Shown: positions 24,306-33,019, counted from the stretch's first letter. The stretch: 64,000 bases of DNA from an uncultured Prevotellaceae bacterium (GCA_902782305.1 CACZMV010000007.1:20580-84579), one strand, 5' to 3'. Notes: a model not told the origin generated them from the letters alone. Program-made: numbers and translations.

Positions 24306-25766
24306 TTATTTTGCAGGCACATCAGCCAGTGTCTTCTTTAAGAGTTCCCAGAAGGGAGCAACGGTCTCGATGAGGGCGCGCTCGGTAGTGGTGTGCGGAC
24401 TCTTCATCGTAGGACCGAGGCTGACAACATCGAGGTGAGGATACTTGCCTAGAATCACAGAGCACTCCAGACCTGCATGGTCAACCTGAATGATGCCGTC
24501 CTTGCCAAACAGTTCCTTGTACTCCTTCAGCAAGAGGTGCAGGATTTCTGAATCAGGATTGGGATCCCATCCACCATACGAACCAGCGGTAACGACCTTC
24601 ATGCCTGCCATGTTAAAGCAGCTCTCAAGGGTCTTGACGATATAGTCCTTCATATCCTCGCGACTGCTTCGAGCCAGAATCTTCAGCGATGCCTTGCCCT
24701 CGCCAATGTTGATGATAGCCAGATTGCTGGAAGTCTCCACAACGGTGGGGTAGGATGGAATCATACGGATGACACCATCGTGACAAGCGTAGATGGCGTT
24801 GACCAGATTGTCCTGAATCTCAACGGGAACCTCCTTCTTAGGAGTCTCTACCTCCTCAACGATGACCTCGATGCCCTGTGGCTCAATGATCTTAAACTCG
24901 TCGTTGAAGTCCTCCAACCAGTCTGCTGCTAATTCCTTCAGGGCAGGAATATTCTCTTTAGGAAGGGTCAGCACCACCTCAGCCTTGAAAGGAATGGCAT
25001 TGCGCATATTGCCACCCTGCCAAGAAGCCAGACGAGCCTCTGTTTCCTCGATGGCCTCGCGAACGAAGCGAACCATCAGCTTATTGGCATTGCCACGACC
25101 CTCGTGAATCTCCAGTCCTGAGTGTCCACCACGCAGGTTCTTGATAGTAACACGAACAGCAGCATCCTCAGGGTCAGTATCTGCCTCCTGATAATCCAGT
25201 GTGGCAGTAATGTCGATACCACCAGCAGAGCCAATGACGAACTTGCCCCAATGCTCAGAGTCGAGGTTCAGCAGAATGTCGCCCTCCAACTCGCCTTCAG
25301 GCAGACCATTGGCACCATACATGCCCGTCTCTTCATCGGCAGTAATCAGCGCGTTGATAGGTCCATGAACCAGTGTCTTATCCTCCATGATAGCCATGAT
25401 GGCAGCAACGCCTAAGCCATTGTCTGCACCTAGGGTAGTGCCCTTAGCCTTTACCCACTCGCCATCAATCCAAGGCTCGATGGGGTCTGTTTCAAAATTA
25501 TGGGTGGATTCTGGTGTCTTCTGGGGCACCATATCCATGTGAGCCTGCAGGATAATGCCTTTGCGGTTCTCCATACCAGCAGATGCAGGTTTGCGCATCA
25601 CGATGTTATCGGCAGGGTCCTTAAAAGCCTCTACGCCAACCTGCTTGGCAAAGTCGAGCAGGAACTGTTGGATTTTCTCGAGATGTCCACTGGGACGTGG
25701 AACTTGTGTGAGTGCATAGAAGTTCTTCCATACGCACTGTGGATTTAGATTCTTGATTTCAGACAT
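24306..25766 (-). CDS. pepD: Aminoacyl-histidine dipeptidase (PepD, M20C)
   Basis: The 486-residue cytosolic metallopeptidase hydrolyses Xaa-His dipeptides such as carnosine. Zinc-site motifs are in place: ILQAHMDMVPQKT (about 70-82), GADNGLGVAAIMAI (about 118-131) and ITADEETGMYGANGLP (about 146-161). A dimerisation domain fills the middle and the C-terminal His lies in SPHTTTERALIE. The length is normal for the family. It sits 4 bases after the flippase-like gene and 3 before the DUF4886 gene. Nothing links the three functions directly. Confidence 0.94.
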   Translation of the reverse strand: MSEIKNLNPQCVWKNFYALTQVPRPSGHLEKIQQFLLDFAKQVGVEAFKDPADNIVMRKPASAGMENRKGIILQAHMDMVPQKTPESTHNFETDPIEPWIDGEWVKAKGTTLGADNGLGVAAIMAIMEDKTLVHGPINALITADEETGMYGANGLPEGELEGDILLNLDSEHWGKFVIGSAGGIDITATLDYQEADTDPEDAAVRVTIKNLRGGHSGLEIHEGRGNANKLMVRFVREAIEETEARLASWQGGNMRNAIPFKAEVVLTLPKENIPALKELAADWLEDFNDEFKIIEPQGIEVIVEEVETPKKEVPVEIQDNLVNAIYACHDGVIRMIPSYPTVVETSSNLAIINIGEGKASLKILARSSREDMKDYIVKTLESCFNMAGMKVVTAGSYGGWDPNPDSEILHLLLKEYKELFGKDGIIQVDHAGLECSVILGKYPHLDVVSLGPTMKSPHTTTERALIETVAPFWELLKKTLADVPAK

Positions 25767-25770
25767 AATA

Positions 25771-26760
25771 TTATTGTTTAAGGGTTTTGATTCTCGTAAA
25801 GTTTAATGCTATCCAGGCGTAGATGCCCAATCCTACGACGAGCAAGGTCTGGACGGTATGGACAATCAGCACAAAATAGAGAGCATGTTCGTCCTGTACG
25901 CCATATAGTATCAGCATCGTCTTGACAGCAAAGTGCCAGGGACCTGCACCATTGGGTGTGGGAACAATCACAGCGATACTGCCCACGATGAAGGTAACCA
26001 GTGCACAGCCTAATCCCAAATCAGCGGTAAAGTCGAAACAGAAGAAGGTCAAATAATAGTGCACGAAGTAACTGAGCCAGATGCCTAACGTAAAGCAGAT
26101 GAACAAGGGAATGTTGCGAACGCCCTTCAGCGAGATGACTCCCTGCCAGATGCCACTGATGGTGGCTTTCACCTTATTATATATAGAGAGCTTGCGCAAC
26201 AGTAAATGCAACAGGATAATCATTGCCACCAGACAGACAGCTGCCACGAAGTAGCCTGCCCATGAGAAACGATGCAAAATGCCCTCTAGGTTGGTGCCTG
26301 TCTTGCGGAAGAAGATGCCGAAGGTGCTCATCTCCAACAACAGCACCAATGTGGTGATGCCCATAATGAGTAGCGAATCGATGGCGCGCTCTGTCACCAC
26401 TGTGCCCAAGGCTTTGGGAAACGAGATGTTATCATAACGCTTCAAGACACCACAACGGGTAAACTCGCCTACACGGGGAATGACGAGTGAGGCTGCATAC
26501 GATAGGAAGATGGAGTGGATGCTGACGGAGGTGCGAGGATGCTCGCCCACTGGGTCTAGCGTCTGTTTCCAGCGCCAGCCACGAAACATCTGTGCCAGAA
26601 TGCCAAAGGGGAACGAAAGCAACATCCAGCTCCAGTTCATCTCGTCTGTCATCACATGCAGAATGGTGTGCCAATCCTCGCCTCGGTACATCCAATAGAG
26701 AATGGCACCACCCAAAACGAGTGGCATGAGTATCTTGAGTATGACGCTTCTCATCTTCAT
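25771..26760 (-). CDS. Flippase-like membrane protein (lysylphosphatidylglycerol synthase TM region family)
   Basis: The 329-residue integral membrane protein has about eight hydrophobic segments. It matches the LPG_synthase_TM / UPF0104 family by MFRGWRWKQTLDPVG, the FLSYAASLVIPRVGEFTRCGVLKRYD block and the later PTPNGAGPWHFAVKTMLILYG. Members act as lipid flippases or of unknown function; there is no catalytic synthase domain here. A TACCTTTG box ends eight bases before the ATG, so the mRNA leader is almost absent. It heads the operon with pepD and the DUF4886 gene. Confidence 0.85.
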   Translation of the reverse strand: MKMRSVILKILMPLVLGGAILYWMYRGEDWHTILHVMTDEMNWSWMLLSFPFGILAQMFRGWRWKQTLDPVGEHPRTSVSIHSIFLSYAASLVIPRVGEFTRCGVLKRYDNISFPKALGTVVTERAIDSLLIMGITTLVLLLEMSTFGIFFRKTGTNLEGILHRFSWAGYFVAAVCLVAMIILLHLLLRKLSIYNKVKATISGIWQGVISLKGVRNIPLFICFTLGIWLSYFVHYYLTFFCFDFTADLGLGCALVTFIVGSIAVIVPTPNGAGPWHFAVKTMLILYGVQDEHALYFVLIVHTVQTLLVVGLGIYAWIALNFTRIKTLKQ

Positions 26761-26768
26761 AGCGACTA

Positions 26769-26776
26769 CAAAGGTA
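26769..26776 (-). promoter_or_regulatory. -7 box (TACCTTTG) of the flippase-pepD-DUF4886 operon
   Basis: TACCTTTG ends eight bases before the start codon at 26760. Confidence 0.6.
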
Positions 26777-26785
26777 CGAAATAAA

Positions 26786-26813
26786 GTGAAAAGTGAAAAG
26801 TGAAAAGTGAAAA
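26786..26813. repeat. Tandem array of four perfect heptamers (GTGAAAA)
   Basis: Four exact copies of GTGAAAA in the divergent space between the flippase-like gene and rsmA, just upstream of both promoters. Confidence 0.85.
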
Positions 26814-26850
26814 ATTTGCTTTCGCTACAGGTATTTAAGAATTATTTTTG

Positions 26851-26858
26851 TAATTTTG
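26851..26858 (+). promoter_or_regulatory. -7 box (TAATTTTG) of rsmA
   Basis: TAATTTTG ends five bases before the first ATG at 26864, the same spacing as at rmuC. It rules out the longer ORF start at 26807. Confidence 0.65.
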
Positions 26859-26863
26859 CGCAC

Positions 26864-27673
26864 ATGATGAAACAAGTTAGACCCAAGAAGAACCTCGGTC
26901 AGCACTTTTTGACTGACCTTACCATCGCTCGTCGTATTGCTGATACAGTGGACGCTTGTCCTGATATTCCCGTTCTGGAGGTAGGTCCAGGAATGGGCGT
27001 TATGACGCAATACCTCGTGGAGAAACCTCGTCCCTTCAAGGTGGTGGAGATTGATCGTGAATCAGTGGCTTACCTGAACGAACACTTCCCACGGTTGAGG
27101 GCTAATATCTTGGGCGAAGACTTCCTGCGCATGGATTTGCAAAGGGTGTTCGATGGTCAACAGTTTGTGTTGACGGGCAACTATCCTTACGACATTTCTT
27201 CGCAGATATTCTTTAAGATGTTGGATAATCGCGACCTTATTCCTTGTTGTACAGGTATGATTCAGCATGAGGTGGCCCTGCGCATGGCTTCCAAACCAGG
27301 CAACAAGGCTTACGGCATCTTGTCGGTGTTGATTCAGGCTTGGTATGATGTGGAGTATCTGTTTACCGTTGAACCTTCTGTTTTCAATCCTCCTCCCAAG
27401 GTGCAGAGTGCCGTTATCCGTATGACTCGCAACAAGGTGGACCATCTGGACTGTGATGAACAACTCTTCAAGCGGGTGGTGAAGACCGTCTTTAACCAGC
27501 GTCGTAAAATGCTGCGTGTATCGTTGCGTCAGATCTTTGATAGCCAGCATCCTGCTTCAGAAGGTTTCTTCCAACAGGATGTGATGACCCGTCGCCCTGA
27601 ACAACTTTCGATACCAGAGTTCGTGGAACTGACAAATAGTATTGAAAAAGAGTTGTGTGCGACCACAAAATAG
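26864..27673 (+). CDS. rsmA: 16S rRNA dimethyladenosine transferase RsmA (KsgA)
   Basis: The 269-residue enzyme dimethylates two adjacent adenines in helix 45 of 16S rRNA during small-subunit maturation. Motifs: KKNLGQHFLTD at the N-terminus, SAM-binding VLEVGPGMGVMTQYL, and the catalytic NYPYDISSQIFFKML (NxPY). The RRKMLRVSLRQIF region is in the C-terminal domain. The start is the ATG at 26864 or the next one at 26867; the longer ORF back to 26807 would begin upstream of the promoter box. It is monocistronic, with a weak terminator-like hairpin after it. Confidence 0.94.
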   Translation: MMKQVRPKKNLGQHFLTDLTIARRIADTVDACPDIPVLEVGPGMGVMTQYLVEKPRPFKVVEIDRESVAYLNEHFPRLRANILGEDFLRMDLQRVFDGQQFVLTGNYPYDISSQIFFKMLDNRDLIPCCTGMIQHEVALRMASKPGNKAYGILSVLIQAWYDVEYLFTVEPSVFNPPPKVQSAVIRMTRNKVDHLDCDEQLFKRVVKTVFNQRRKMLRVSLRQIFDSQHPASEGFFQQDVMTRRPEQLSIPEFVELTNSIEKELCATTK

Positions 27674-27689
27674 GTGTGTACGCACACAA

Positions 27690-27724
27690 ATGCTTGATAT
27701 GAATCAAGAATAAGGCATTTTTTT
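27690..27724 (+). terminator. Probable weak terminator of rsmA
   Basis: CTTGAT-ATGA-ATCAAG hairpin with outer TGC/GCA pairs, followed by seven T. Confidence 0.5.
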
Positions 27725-27766
27725 GAGGTTTTTGGATGTAAAAAGAACAAGATATCCAAAAACCTC
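27725..27766. repeat. Perfect 13-bp inverted repeat abutting a promoter box
   Basis: GAGGTTTTTGGAT (27725-27737) and ATCCAAAAACCTC (27754-27766) are exact inverted copies 16 bases apart. The right arm ends one base before the TACCTTTG at 27768, so the repeat occupies the -33 region. It could be a repressor operator, or a hairpin if transcribed from upstream. Confidence 0.8.
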
Positions 27767-27767
27767 G

Positions 27768-27775
27768 TACCTTTG
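27768..27775 (+). promoter_or_regulatory. -7 box (TACCTTTG) of a possible small RNA
   Basis: TACCTTTG facing a 200-base stretch without an ORF that ends in a strong terminator. Confidence 0.6.
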
Positions 27776-27780
27776 CATCG

Positions 27781-27995
27781 TGAATCAGAGATAACACACC
27801 GAGAGAGGTATTAGAAAAAAGATTGATGGATAACAGATGCATGGTTAGTTAGTAGTTTTAGGTTAGTAGTAAAAGTTATTAGTGAAAGGTGTTAGTGATT
27901 AAGGTAAATTAGAGAGAGCATTAGGTTTTTAGTTATTAATAGGAAAAGAATGAAAGTGCAGTCTGCGATTGATTCGTAGGCTGCACTGCTTTTTT
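27781..27995 (+). ncRNA. Candidate small RNA, about 215 nt
   Basis: This fills the gene-free gap 27674-28030. It is bounded by a TACCTTTG box and a T-tailed hairpin on the same strand. The only ATG-initiated frames are of eight or nine codons. The middle (about 27845-27930) is purine/T-rich with repeated TTAGT and TTAGTAG units at roughly 7-base spacing, resembling the other heptad arrays here. It may therefore be a transcribed repeat rather than a conserved RNA. I do not match it to any known RNA family. Confidence 0.45.
27955..27995 (+). terminator. Strong intrinsic terminator
   Basis: AGTGCAGTCTGCG pairs with CGTAGGCTGCACT (13 pairs including two G-U), then GC and six T. The nearest plus-strand gene, rsmA, ends 280 bases earlier, so it most likely ends the transcript starting near 27781. 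It lies 35 bases past the cyclophilin stop but would be T-poor in that direction. Confidence 0.8.
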
Positions 27996-28030
27996 GTTGG
28001 TGCAAACGTTTTACGCTTGCCTCGGCCTTG

Positions 28031-28771
28031 TTATCTCCTGCGCTTTCCCTTGACCACCTTTTTCTTGGGTTGAGGCTTTTCTATGGGTTTGAAGGGGTCC
28101 TTGGTAAGGGTTGCCTTGATGATTCTTACGTCTGTATAGGGACGATGAAACTTATCCGTAGCCATTTTCTGAATCTTGTCTACGACATCCATTCCTTCCG
28201 TAACTTCCCCAAACACAGTGTATTGTCCATCCAGATGGGGCGTGCCACCAACGGTTTTATAGACTTCTATCATCTCAGGCGTTAACTTTACCTTACCATG
28301 TGTCATGGTGTCTAATCGTTCTTGTACTTTGCCGATGTTAACATCGTTGAACACCCGTCCCCACACGATATAGAACTGACACGCTCCTGAACGCTGTTCT
28401 GGATTCACCTCATCTGGTTCACGGGCTGCAGCTACCACACCACGACGATGGAATATCTGTGGCAAGCGGAACTCAGGCTCAATGGTATAGTCCAGTTCTC
28501 CACTTCCCAGTCGCTGTCCTGGCTGTGCGTGCTTGCTGTTCAGGTCGCCACCTTGTATCATGAAGTCCTTGATAACCCGATGAAACAGTAGGGAGTCGAA
28601 AACCTGCATCTTCACGAGTTTCATGAAGTTATCGCGATGCTGGGGAGTCTCGTTGTAGAGTTCTATACGAATGTTGCCCTCTGTGGTTTCCAATAGGACC
28701 TCAGCCCGTTCCTGTGCAGAACATGGCAAAAGAAGGATGAAAACCAAAAGAAATGATAAACAATGCTTCAT
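28031..28771 (-). CDS. Secreted cyclophilin-type peptidyl-prolyl isomerase
   Basis: The 246-residue protein has a signal peptide (1-19, CSAQ). The cyclophilin core is clear: VLLETTEGNIRIELYNETP, FHRVIKDFMIQGGD, GACQFYIVWG and a late DGQYTVFGEVTEGMDVVDKI. It catalyses cis-trans isomerisation of proline bonds, probably helping periplasmic folding. An insertion of about 40 residues (FNDVNIGKVQERLDTMTHG and following) separates the QFYI strand from the DGQYTVFG strand; similar inserts occur in Bacteroidetes members. The C-terminus is a basic tail rich in Lys and Pro. It follows the MATE gene by 45 bases. Confidence 0.92.
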   Translation of the reverse strand: MKHCLSFLLVFILLLPCSAQERAEVLLETTEGNIRIELYNETPQHRDNFMKLVKMQVFDSLLFHRVIKDFMIQGGDLNSKHAQPGQRLGSGELDYTIEPEFRLPQIFHRRGVVAAAREPDEVNPEQRSGACQFYIVWGRVFNDVNIGKVQERLDTMTHGKVKLTPEMIEVYKTVGGTPHLDGQYTVFGEVTEGMDVVDKIQKMATDKFHRPYTDVRIIKATLTKDPFKPIEKPQPKKKVVKGKRRR

Positions 28772-28816
28772 ATACCTTATTATTATAATAGGATTACTGA
28801 ATGATTATTAATTGCA

Positions 28817-30196
28817 CTACTGAATATTCTTCAACCACCCGCCTCTAAGCTGTCGCACCAAGAAGATGAATCCTCGGAAGGTCAGTTCGATAGCCATTGC
28901 CACCCAAACTCCAGGCAATCCGTAGGTGGTAGCCAGTAAGGCTGCCAATGTCAGACGTACGCCCCACATGGACAGCAGACTCATGATGGCAGGTCGTAGG
29001 GTGTCGCCAGCCCCTATGAACACACCATTGCAGACGATGGCAGCTGCAAACATAGGCTCTGCAAAGGCCTCTATGCGCAGGCACTGGGCTCCTATGCCGA
29101 TAATCTCGTCTACGGGTGTCATGAGGGCCATCAGTTCTGGGGCAAAGACATACATCAGGATACCCATCAGCGTCATGACTATCATACCCGAACCTGTCGA
29201 CATGTTGGCAAACGACTGCGTCAGCTGTCGCTTTCTGGCACCAAAACTCTGTCCCACCAGTGTGGTGGCTGCTTCTGCAATGCCGAATCCTGGCATGTAG
29301 CAAAGACTCTCCACCGTGATGGCCAGCGAGTGGGCTGCAATGGCTACTGTGCCCAGAGGAGCCACAATCACTGTGCTTACCACTTGAGCAGAACCCATCA
29401 GGATGTGCTGTAATCCCATCGGACCACCTATCCTAAAGGCGTTGCTCACCACGTCAGACTTGGGACGGAAGGAACCAGGGCGCCCTTTCAACTTCAGAAT
29501 GTCCGAACGGTAGAGCAGGAAATACAACATCAGCAAGGCAGTTATCACCATTGCCAACCCCGTTCCGATAGCTGCTCCTGCCACCCCCATCTCTAAGATA
29601 TAGATAAAGATGTAGTTGAAGACCACATCCATCAGACACATCAGGATGTTCAATGCTGAGGGAATCTTCATGTTACCTGAACATTTCAGCATAGAACCTG
29701 CCAAGCCCTCCATCTGGAAGAAGATGCCAAAGGCACTGAAGATGGCAAAGTAGAGCGTGGCGTCATGGGCAATCTCTGCTGATCCACCCAGCCAGTAGGG
29801 TAGTGGACTGCTTATCGAAATGGCTATCGTCGTGATGCTTAATGCCCAGATGATACCGCATACCAGCGATTGTCGCAATACTTGGCGGGCTCGCTTAAAG
29901 TCGTTGGCACCGATGGCGTGGGCTACCTGGACGCTGAATCCCATGTTGGCTGCTGAGGCCAGTCCGCCTAACAACCATCCTGTCGTTTCCACAATACCGA
30001 TGGCTGCCGAGGCTTTCGCTCCCAGATGTCCTACCATTGCGGCATCGATGAAGAACATCACCGTAGCAGACAATTGGGCAAGGATTGACGGAATACTCAG
30101 ACTGACAATCAGCCTGAATTTCTCGCTTTGCGTCAATTCACGACCTTCGCGAATATACGCCAGCAAATCCGTTTTCTCCTTTTTGCGTCCAAACAT
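28817..30196 (-). CDS. MATE family multidrug/sodium antiporter
   Basis: The 459-residue protein has about twelve membrane segments in two homologous halves. MATE features are visible: SIPSILAQLSATVMFFIDAAMVGHLGA at the start of the first half and the matching GGPMGLQHILMGSAQVVSTVIVAPLG in the second. It exports cationic compounds or drugs in exchange for Na+ or H+; the substrate cannot be read from sequence. It lies 16 bases after the sodium symporter gene and is probably on its transcript. Confidence 0.93.
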   Translation of the reverse strand: MFGRKKEKTDLLAYIREGRELTQSEKFRLIVSLSIPSILAQLSATVMFFIDAAMVGHLGAKASAAIGIVETTGWLLGGLASAANMGFSVQVAHAIGANDFKRARQVLRQSLVCGIIWALSITTIAISISSPLPYWLGGSAEIAHDATLYFAIFSAFGIFFQMEGLAGSMLKCSGNMKIPSALNILMCLMDVVFNYIFIYILEMGVAGAAIGTGLAMVITALLMLYFLLYRSDILKLKGRPGSFRPKSDVVSNAFRIGGPMGLQHILMGSAQVVSTVIVAPLGTVAIAAHSLAITVESLCYMPGFGIAEAATTLVGQSFGARKRQLTQSFANMSTGSGMIVMTLMGILMYVFAPELMALMTPVDEIIGIGAQCLRIEAFAEPMFAAAIVCNGVFIGAGDTLRPAIMSLLSMWGVRLTLAALLATTYGLPGVWVAMAIELTFRGFIFLVRQLRGGWLKNIQ

Positions 30197-30212
30197 TTTT
30201 GTTACTTGCTGG

Positions 30213-31733
30213 TCAGTTGTAGCACTTGAAAATCTTGTCCACTTCGTTCTTGTTCATCTTTGGACTCAGCAGACTGGCTATCCATACTACAGGGAAACCA
30301 CCCACCATGGCGATGGCACCGCAGTTGATGGGGTTAATGGGATTGCCCACCAGCATATTCACAACGGTCAGTCCTACACCCCAGATGAAGCAAGCCCATA
30401 CGCTGGCAGTAGTCACACCACGCCAGTAGAGTCCCAACATAAAGGGAGCCAGGAAGGCACCAGCCAGTGCGCCCCACGAGATACCCATCAACTGGGCAAT
30501 GAACGTAGGCGGATTCAGGGCGATGAGCAACGAGATGGCGATGAAGAACATGATCAGCACGCGCATCACTACCACCTTGCGACGCTCAATTTTCTCAGAA
30601 ACGATATCGTCGATGGTTCCTTCCTCCACCTCGCCAGGAAGCGACTTCTTGTCGCGATAGATGAGGTCGAGTGTCATGGTCGATGATGAGGTGAGCACCA
30701 ACGAAGCCAGTGTCGACATAGATGCCGAAAGCACTAGCAATACCACCAAGGCGATGAGCACATCGGGTAGGGTAACCAACATGGCAGGCACTATCGAGTC
30801 GTAGGCTATCTTGCCATTGGCCACCACAGGCTCGTACAGACGTCCGAAACCTCCAAGGAAGTAACAACCACCAGCCACGATGAAGGCGAAGATGGTCGAA
30901 ATCACGGTACCACGCTTGATGGCGCTCTCGTCGGTTATGGAGTAGAACTTACCCACCATCTGGGGCAATCCCATCGTACCCAGTGACGTCAGGATTACCA
31001 CACCCAGCAGGCCCCAAGGGTCAGGACCGAACCATGTGGCAAACATACCAGATCCTGGCTCTGTCGAGTCGTCAGCAGGCAACTCTGCCAATTTACCTAC
31101 AGCCTCTGCCAATCCACCCTGTGCAGCAATCACTGCCACGATAACTGCCACGATGCCGAACAGCATGATGATGCCCTGTATGAAGTCGTTCATCGCCGTA
31201 GCCTTATAACCGCCTAGAATGACGTAGACGGCCGTCAGCACTGCCATGATGATGACACAGTATTCGTAGGGAATGCCGAAACCCATCTCAAAGAGCGTCG
31301 ATATACCTTTGTAAACACCTGCTGTATAGGGAATCAGGAACACGAAGGCTATGATGGAAGCAGCCACGCGCAGGCCCTGATCGGCAAAACGGGTGCCGAA
31401 GAAGTCGGGCATGGTGCGACTCTCAATATGCTGCGTCATCAGTTTGGTGCGACGACCCAGCAGCAACCATGCCAACAGCGAACCGATAATGGCATTGCCG
31501 ATACCTATCCACGCACTGGATAGTCCGTATTTCCAACCAAACTGACCTGCGTAGCCCACAAAGACTACAGCTGAGAAATAACTCGTTCCGAAGGCGAAGG
31601 CTGTCAGCCATGGACCTACGGCACGTCCACCCAGTACGAAACCATCTACACTGCTGGCCTGCTTACGGGTGTATACGCCCACACCAATCATCACGGCCAG
31701 GAAGATGAGCGTCAAAAGTACTTTTATAATCAT
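30213..31733 (-). CDS. Sodium:solute symporter (SSS family, PutP-like)
   Basis: The 506-residue protein has about thirteen membrane segments. The SSS signature is visible in VDGFVLGGRAVGPWLTAFAFGTSYFSAVVFVG (N-terminal), GYKATAMNDFIQGIIMLFG and the sodium-site region LLVLSASMSTLASLVLTSSS. Sequence alone does not fix the substrate; proline or another small organic anion is likely. It is followed closely by the MATE gene. Upstream the AT-rich 28-bp inverted repeat (31740-31871) separates it from the porin gene. Confidence 0.92.
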   Translation of the reverse strand: MIIKVLLTLIFLAVMIGVGVYTRKQASSVDGFVLGGRAVGPWLTAFAFGTSYFSAVVFVGYAGQFGWKYGLSSAWIGIGNAIIGSLLAWLLLGRRTKLMTQHIESRTMPDFFGTRFADQGLRVAASIIAFVFLIPYTAGVYKGISTLFEMGFGIPYEYCVIIMAVLTAVYVILGGYKATAMNDFIQGIIMLFGIVAVIVAVIAAQGGLAEAVGKLAELPADDSTEPGSGMFATWFGPDPWGLLGVVILTSLGTMGLPQMVGKFYSITDESAIKRGTVISTIFAFIVAGGCYFLGGFGRLYEPVVANGKIAYDSIVPAMLVTLPDVLIALVVLLVLSASMSTLASLVLTSSSTMTLDLIYRDKKSLPGEVEEGTIDDIVSEKIERRKVVVMRVLIMFFIAISLLIALNPPTFIAQLMGISWGALAGAFLAPFMLGLYWRGVTTASVWACFIWGVGLTVVNMLVGNPINPINCGAIAMVGGFPVVWIASLLSPKMNKNEVDKIFKCYN

Positions 31734-31739
31734 TGGTCA

Positions 31740-31871
31740 ATTTACAATTTGACAATTTACTATTTACTATTTATTTTTCTATTTTCCAATTCTATTATTT
31801 ACGCCTCAACAAATTGCCAAATTACTAAATTGCCCAATCAATTGTAAATGGTAAATTGTCAAATTGTAAAT
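31740..31871. repeat. Near-perfect 28-bp inverted repeat, AT-rich, between porin and symporter genes
   Basis: The arms 31740-31767 and 31844-31871 are inverted copies with one mismatch, separated by 76 bases. The left arm continues as a 7-bp-period array (ATTTACT, ATTTACT, ATTTATT). If transcribed from the porin gene it would form a long hairpin without a T tract. Confidence 0.8.
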
Positions 31872-31885
31872 AACAAGATTGTCAA

Positions 31886-33019
31886 TCAGAACGCTACCTG
31901 CACTTGTCCTTGAATCCAGTTATAGTCTTTTTGGAACTCGCTCCATGTGTGGGTATATTGCAATTGCACACGACACTTCTTGTAGAACCAGTATTGCACA
32001 CCTGCCGTAGCCTGTGTCTGTCTGTATTTCATGTCTGTGTTGCGGTCGAAGTAGTCGGCTGAAGCCACAATGTCCAACCCCTGATAAACGGGTATGGCAG
32101 TGGTTATATATCCACCCATGCTGCCTACCTCGCCATCCTTACCACCCAGCCATTCGGCACGGATGCTGATGGGGCGTGCTTCTTTATATTTCGCAGGAGC
32201 ATACTGTCCGCTCTTCCACTCAGCACCCACGCTGTAGCGGTCTCTGCGGTAGTCGTCTCCCTTCTTGATTTCAGGGTTCCATGCCACTTGTTGCTCGTTT
32301 ACGGCATGTCCTCGTCCCTTCTGTCCTGTTACCACCAGGCGCAGTTCGGGCACGGGCTTGTATTCCAAGTGGGCTATAAAGTCTTTGTCGCTGTTGCCGT
32401 CGCGACGGTTGATACCCTGTCCGTTCATCACAGCCAGTTCGTAGTGAATCTTGTCGTTGAACAGGTTACCGTAAATCATCAATCCCATGTCACGACCATA
32501 GTTCACACCATGCAGGGGGTCGGGACCCTCGCCAGCCAGAAAGAGTACGGCCTGCGAGTATACGTCCACCAGTTCGAGCATGGTAGGCGACAGGGGATTT
32601 TCCATTGAATAAGAATGCTTGAATTGTCCTAGACGGACCGTCATGGCGTTGTCTTTCGTAATGCGAAAGTCGGTGTAGAATTCTTGTACGACACTTGAGA
32701 AGTCGTGCATAAAGAGGAACGACCATCGGTCGGTGATGCGGGCCTTCGCCCAGAGCAGTGTACGTTTCAGGTTGAAGTCGGAAGTGGTCTTGCCACCAGC
32801 ATCGCTGTAGGAGTATCCTCCCTGTGCGTAACCATTAAAGGTTACACGACTGGTTATCTCCTTCATCCAGTCAATGTCTTTGTTTTTAGGTGTCTGCCCC
32901 CCTTGGCTTACGCCGTAGTCCCCCTCTGGGGGGCAACTCAAATGCCCCATGGCTGCAGTGCTGCTGAACACAGCCATTGCGACAGCCAGTGTCGCCTTGA
33001 TAAAACTAGTCTTTTTCAT
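31886..33019 (-). CDS. Outer-membrane porin (OprO/OprP-like)
   Basis: The 377-residue protein has a signal peptide (about 1-24, AAMG). The mature chain shows the alternating strands and aromatic girdles of a 16-strand-type porin: FNGYAQGGYSY, LKRTLLWAKARITDRWSFLFMHDF, TVRLGQFKHSYSMENPLSP, and a terminal VQVAF with C-terminal Phe, the usual assembly signal. The specificity is unknown. Residues 29-42 (CPPEGDYGVSQGGQ) are encoded by a 41-bp palindromic element and look foreign to the family. The gene start overlaps the end of the AI-2E-type gene by 14 bases. Confidence 0.87.
   Translation of the reverse strand: MKKTSFIKATLAVAMAVFSSTAAMGHLSCPPEGDYGVSQGGQTPKNKDIDWMKEITSRVTFNGYAQGGYSYSDAGGKTTSDFNLKRTLLWAKARITDRWSFLFMHDFSSVVQEFYTDFRITKDNAMTVRLGQFKHSYSMENPLSPTMLELVDVYSQAVLFLAGEGPDPLHGVNYGRDMGLMIYGNLFNDKIHYELAVMNGQGINRRDGNSDKDFIAHLEYKPVPELRLVVTGQKGRGHAVNEQQVAWNPEIKKGDDYRRDRYSVGAEWKSGQYAPAKYKEARPISIRAEWLGGKDGEVGSMGGYITTAIPVYQGLDIVASADYFDRNTDMKYRQTQATAGVQYWFYKKCRVQLQYTHTWSEFQKDYNWIQGQVQVAF
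32895..32935. repeat. 41-bp palindromic element inside the porin reading frame
   Basis: Perfect outer arms TGCCCCCC and GGGGGGCA, with internal short hairpins (GGC-TTAC-GCC; CCCCC-TCT-GGGGGG). Far more GC-rich than its surroundings and located exactly at the junction of signal peptide and mature protein. Confidence 0.8.

Noticed and set aside
27725-27766. 13-bp inverted repeat as terminator of rsmA
   Set aside because: No T tract follows on either strand; a better hairpin with seven T lies just before it, and the repeat abuts a promoter box instead.
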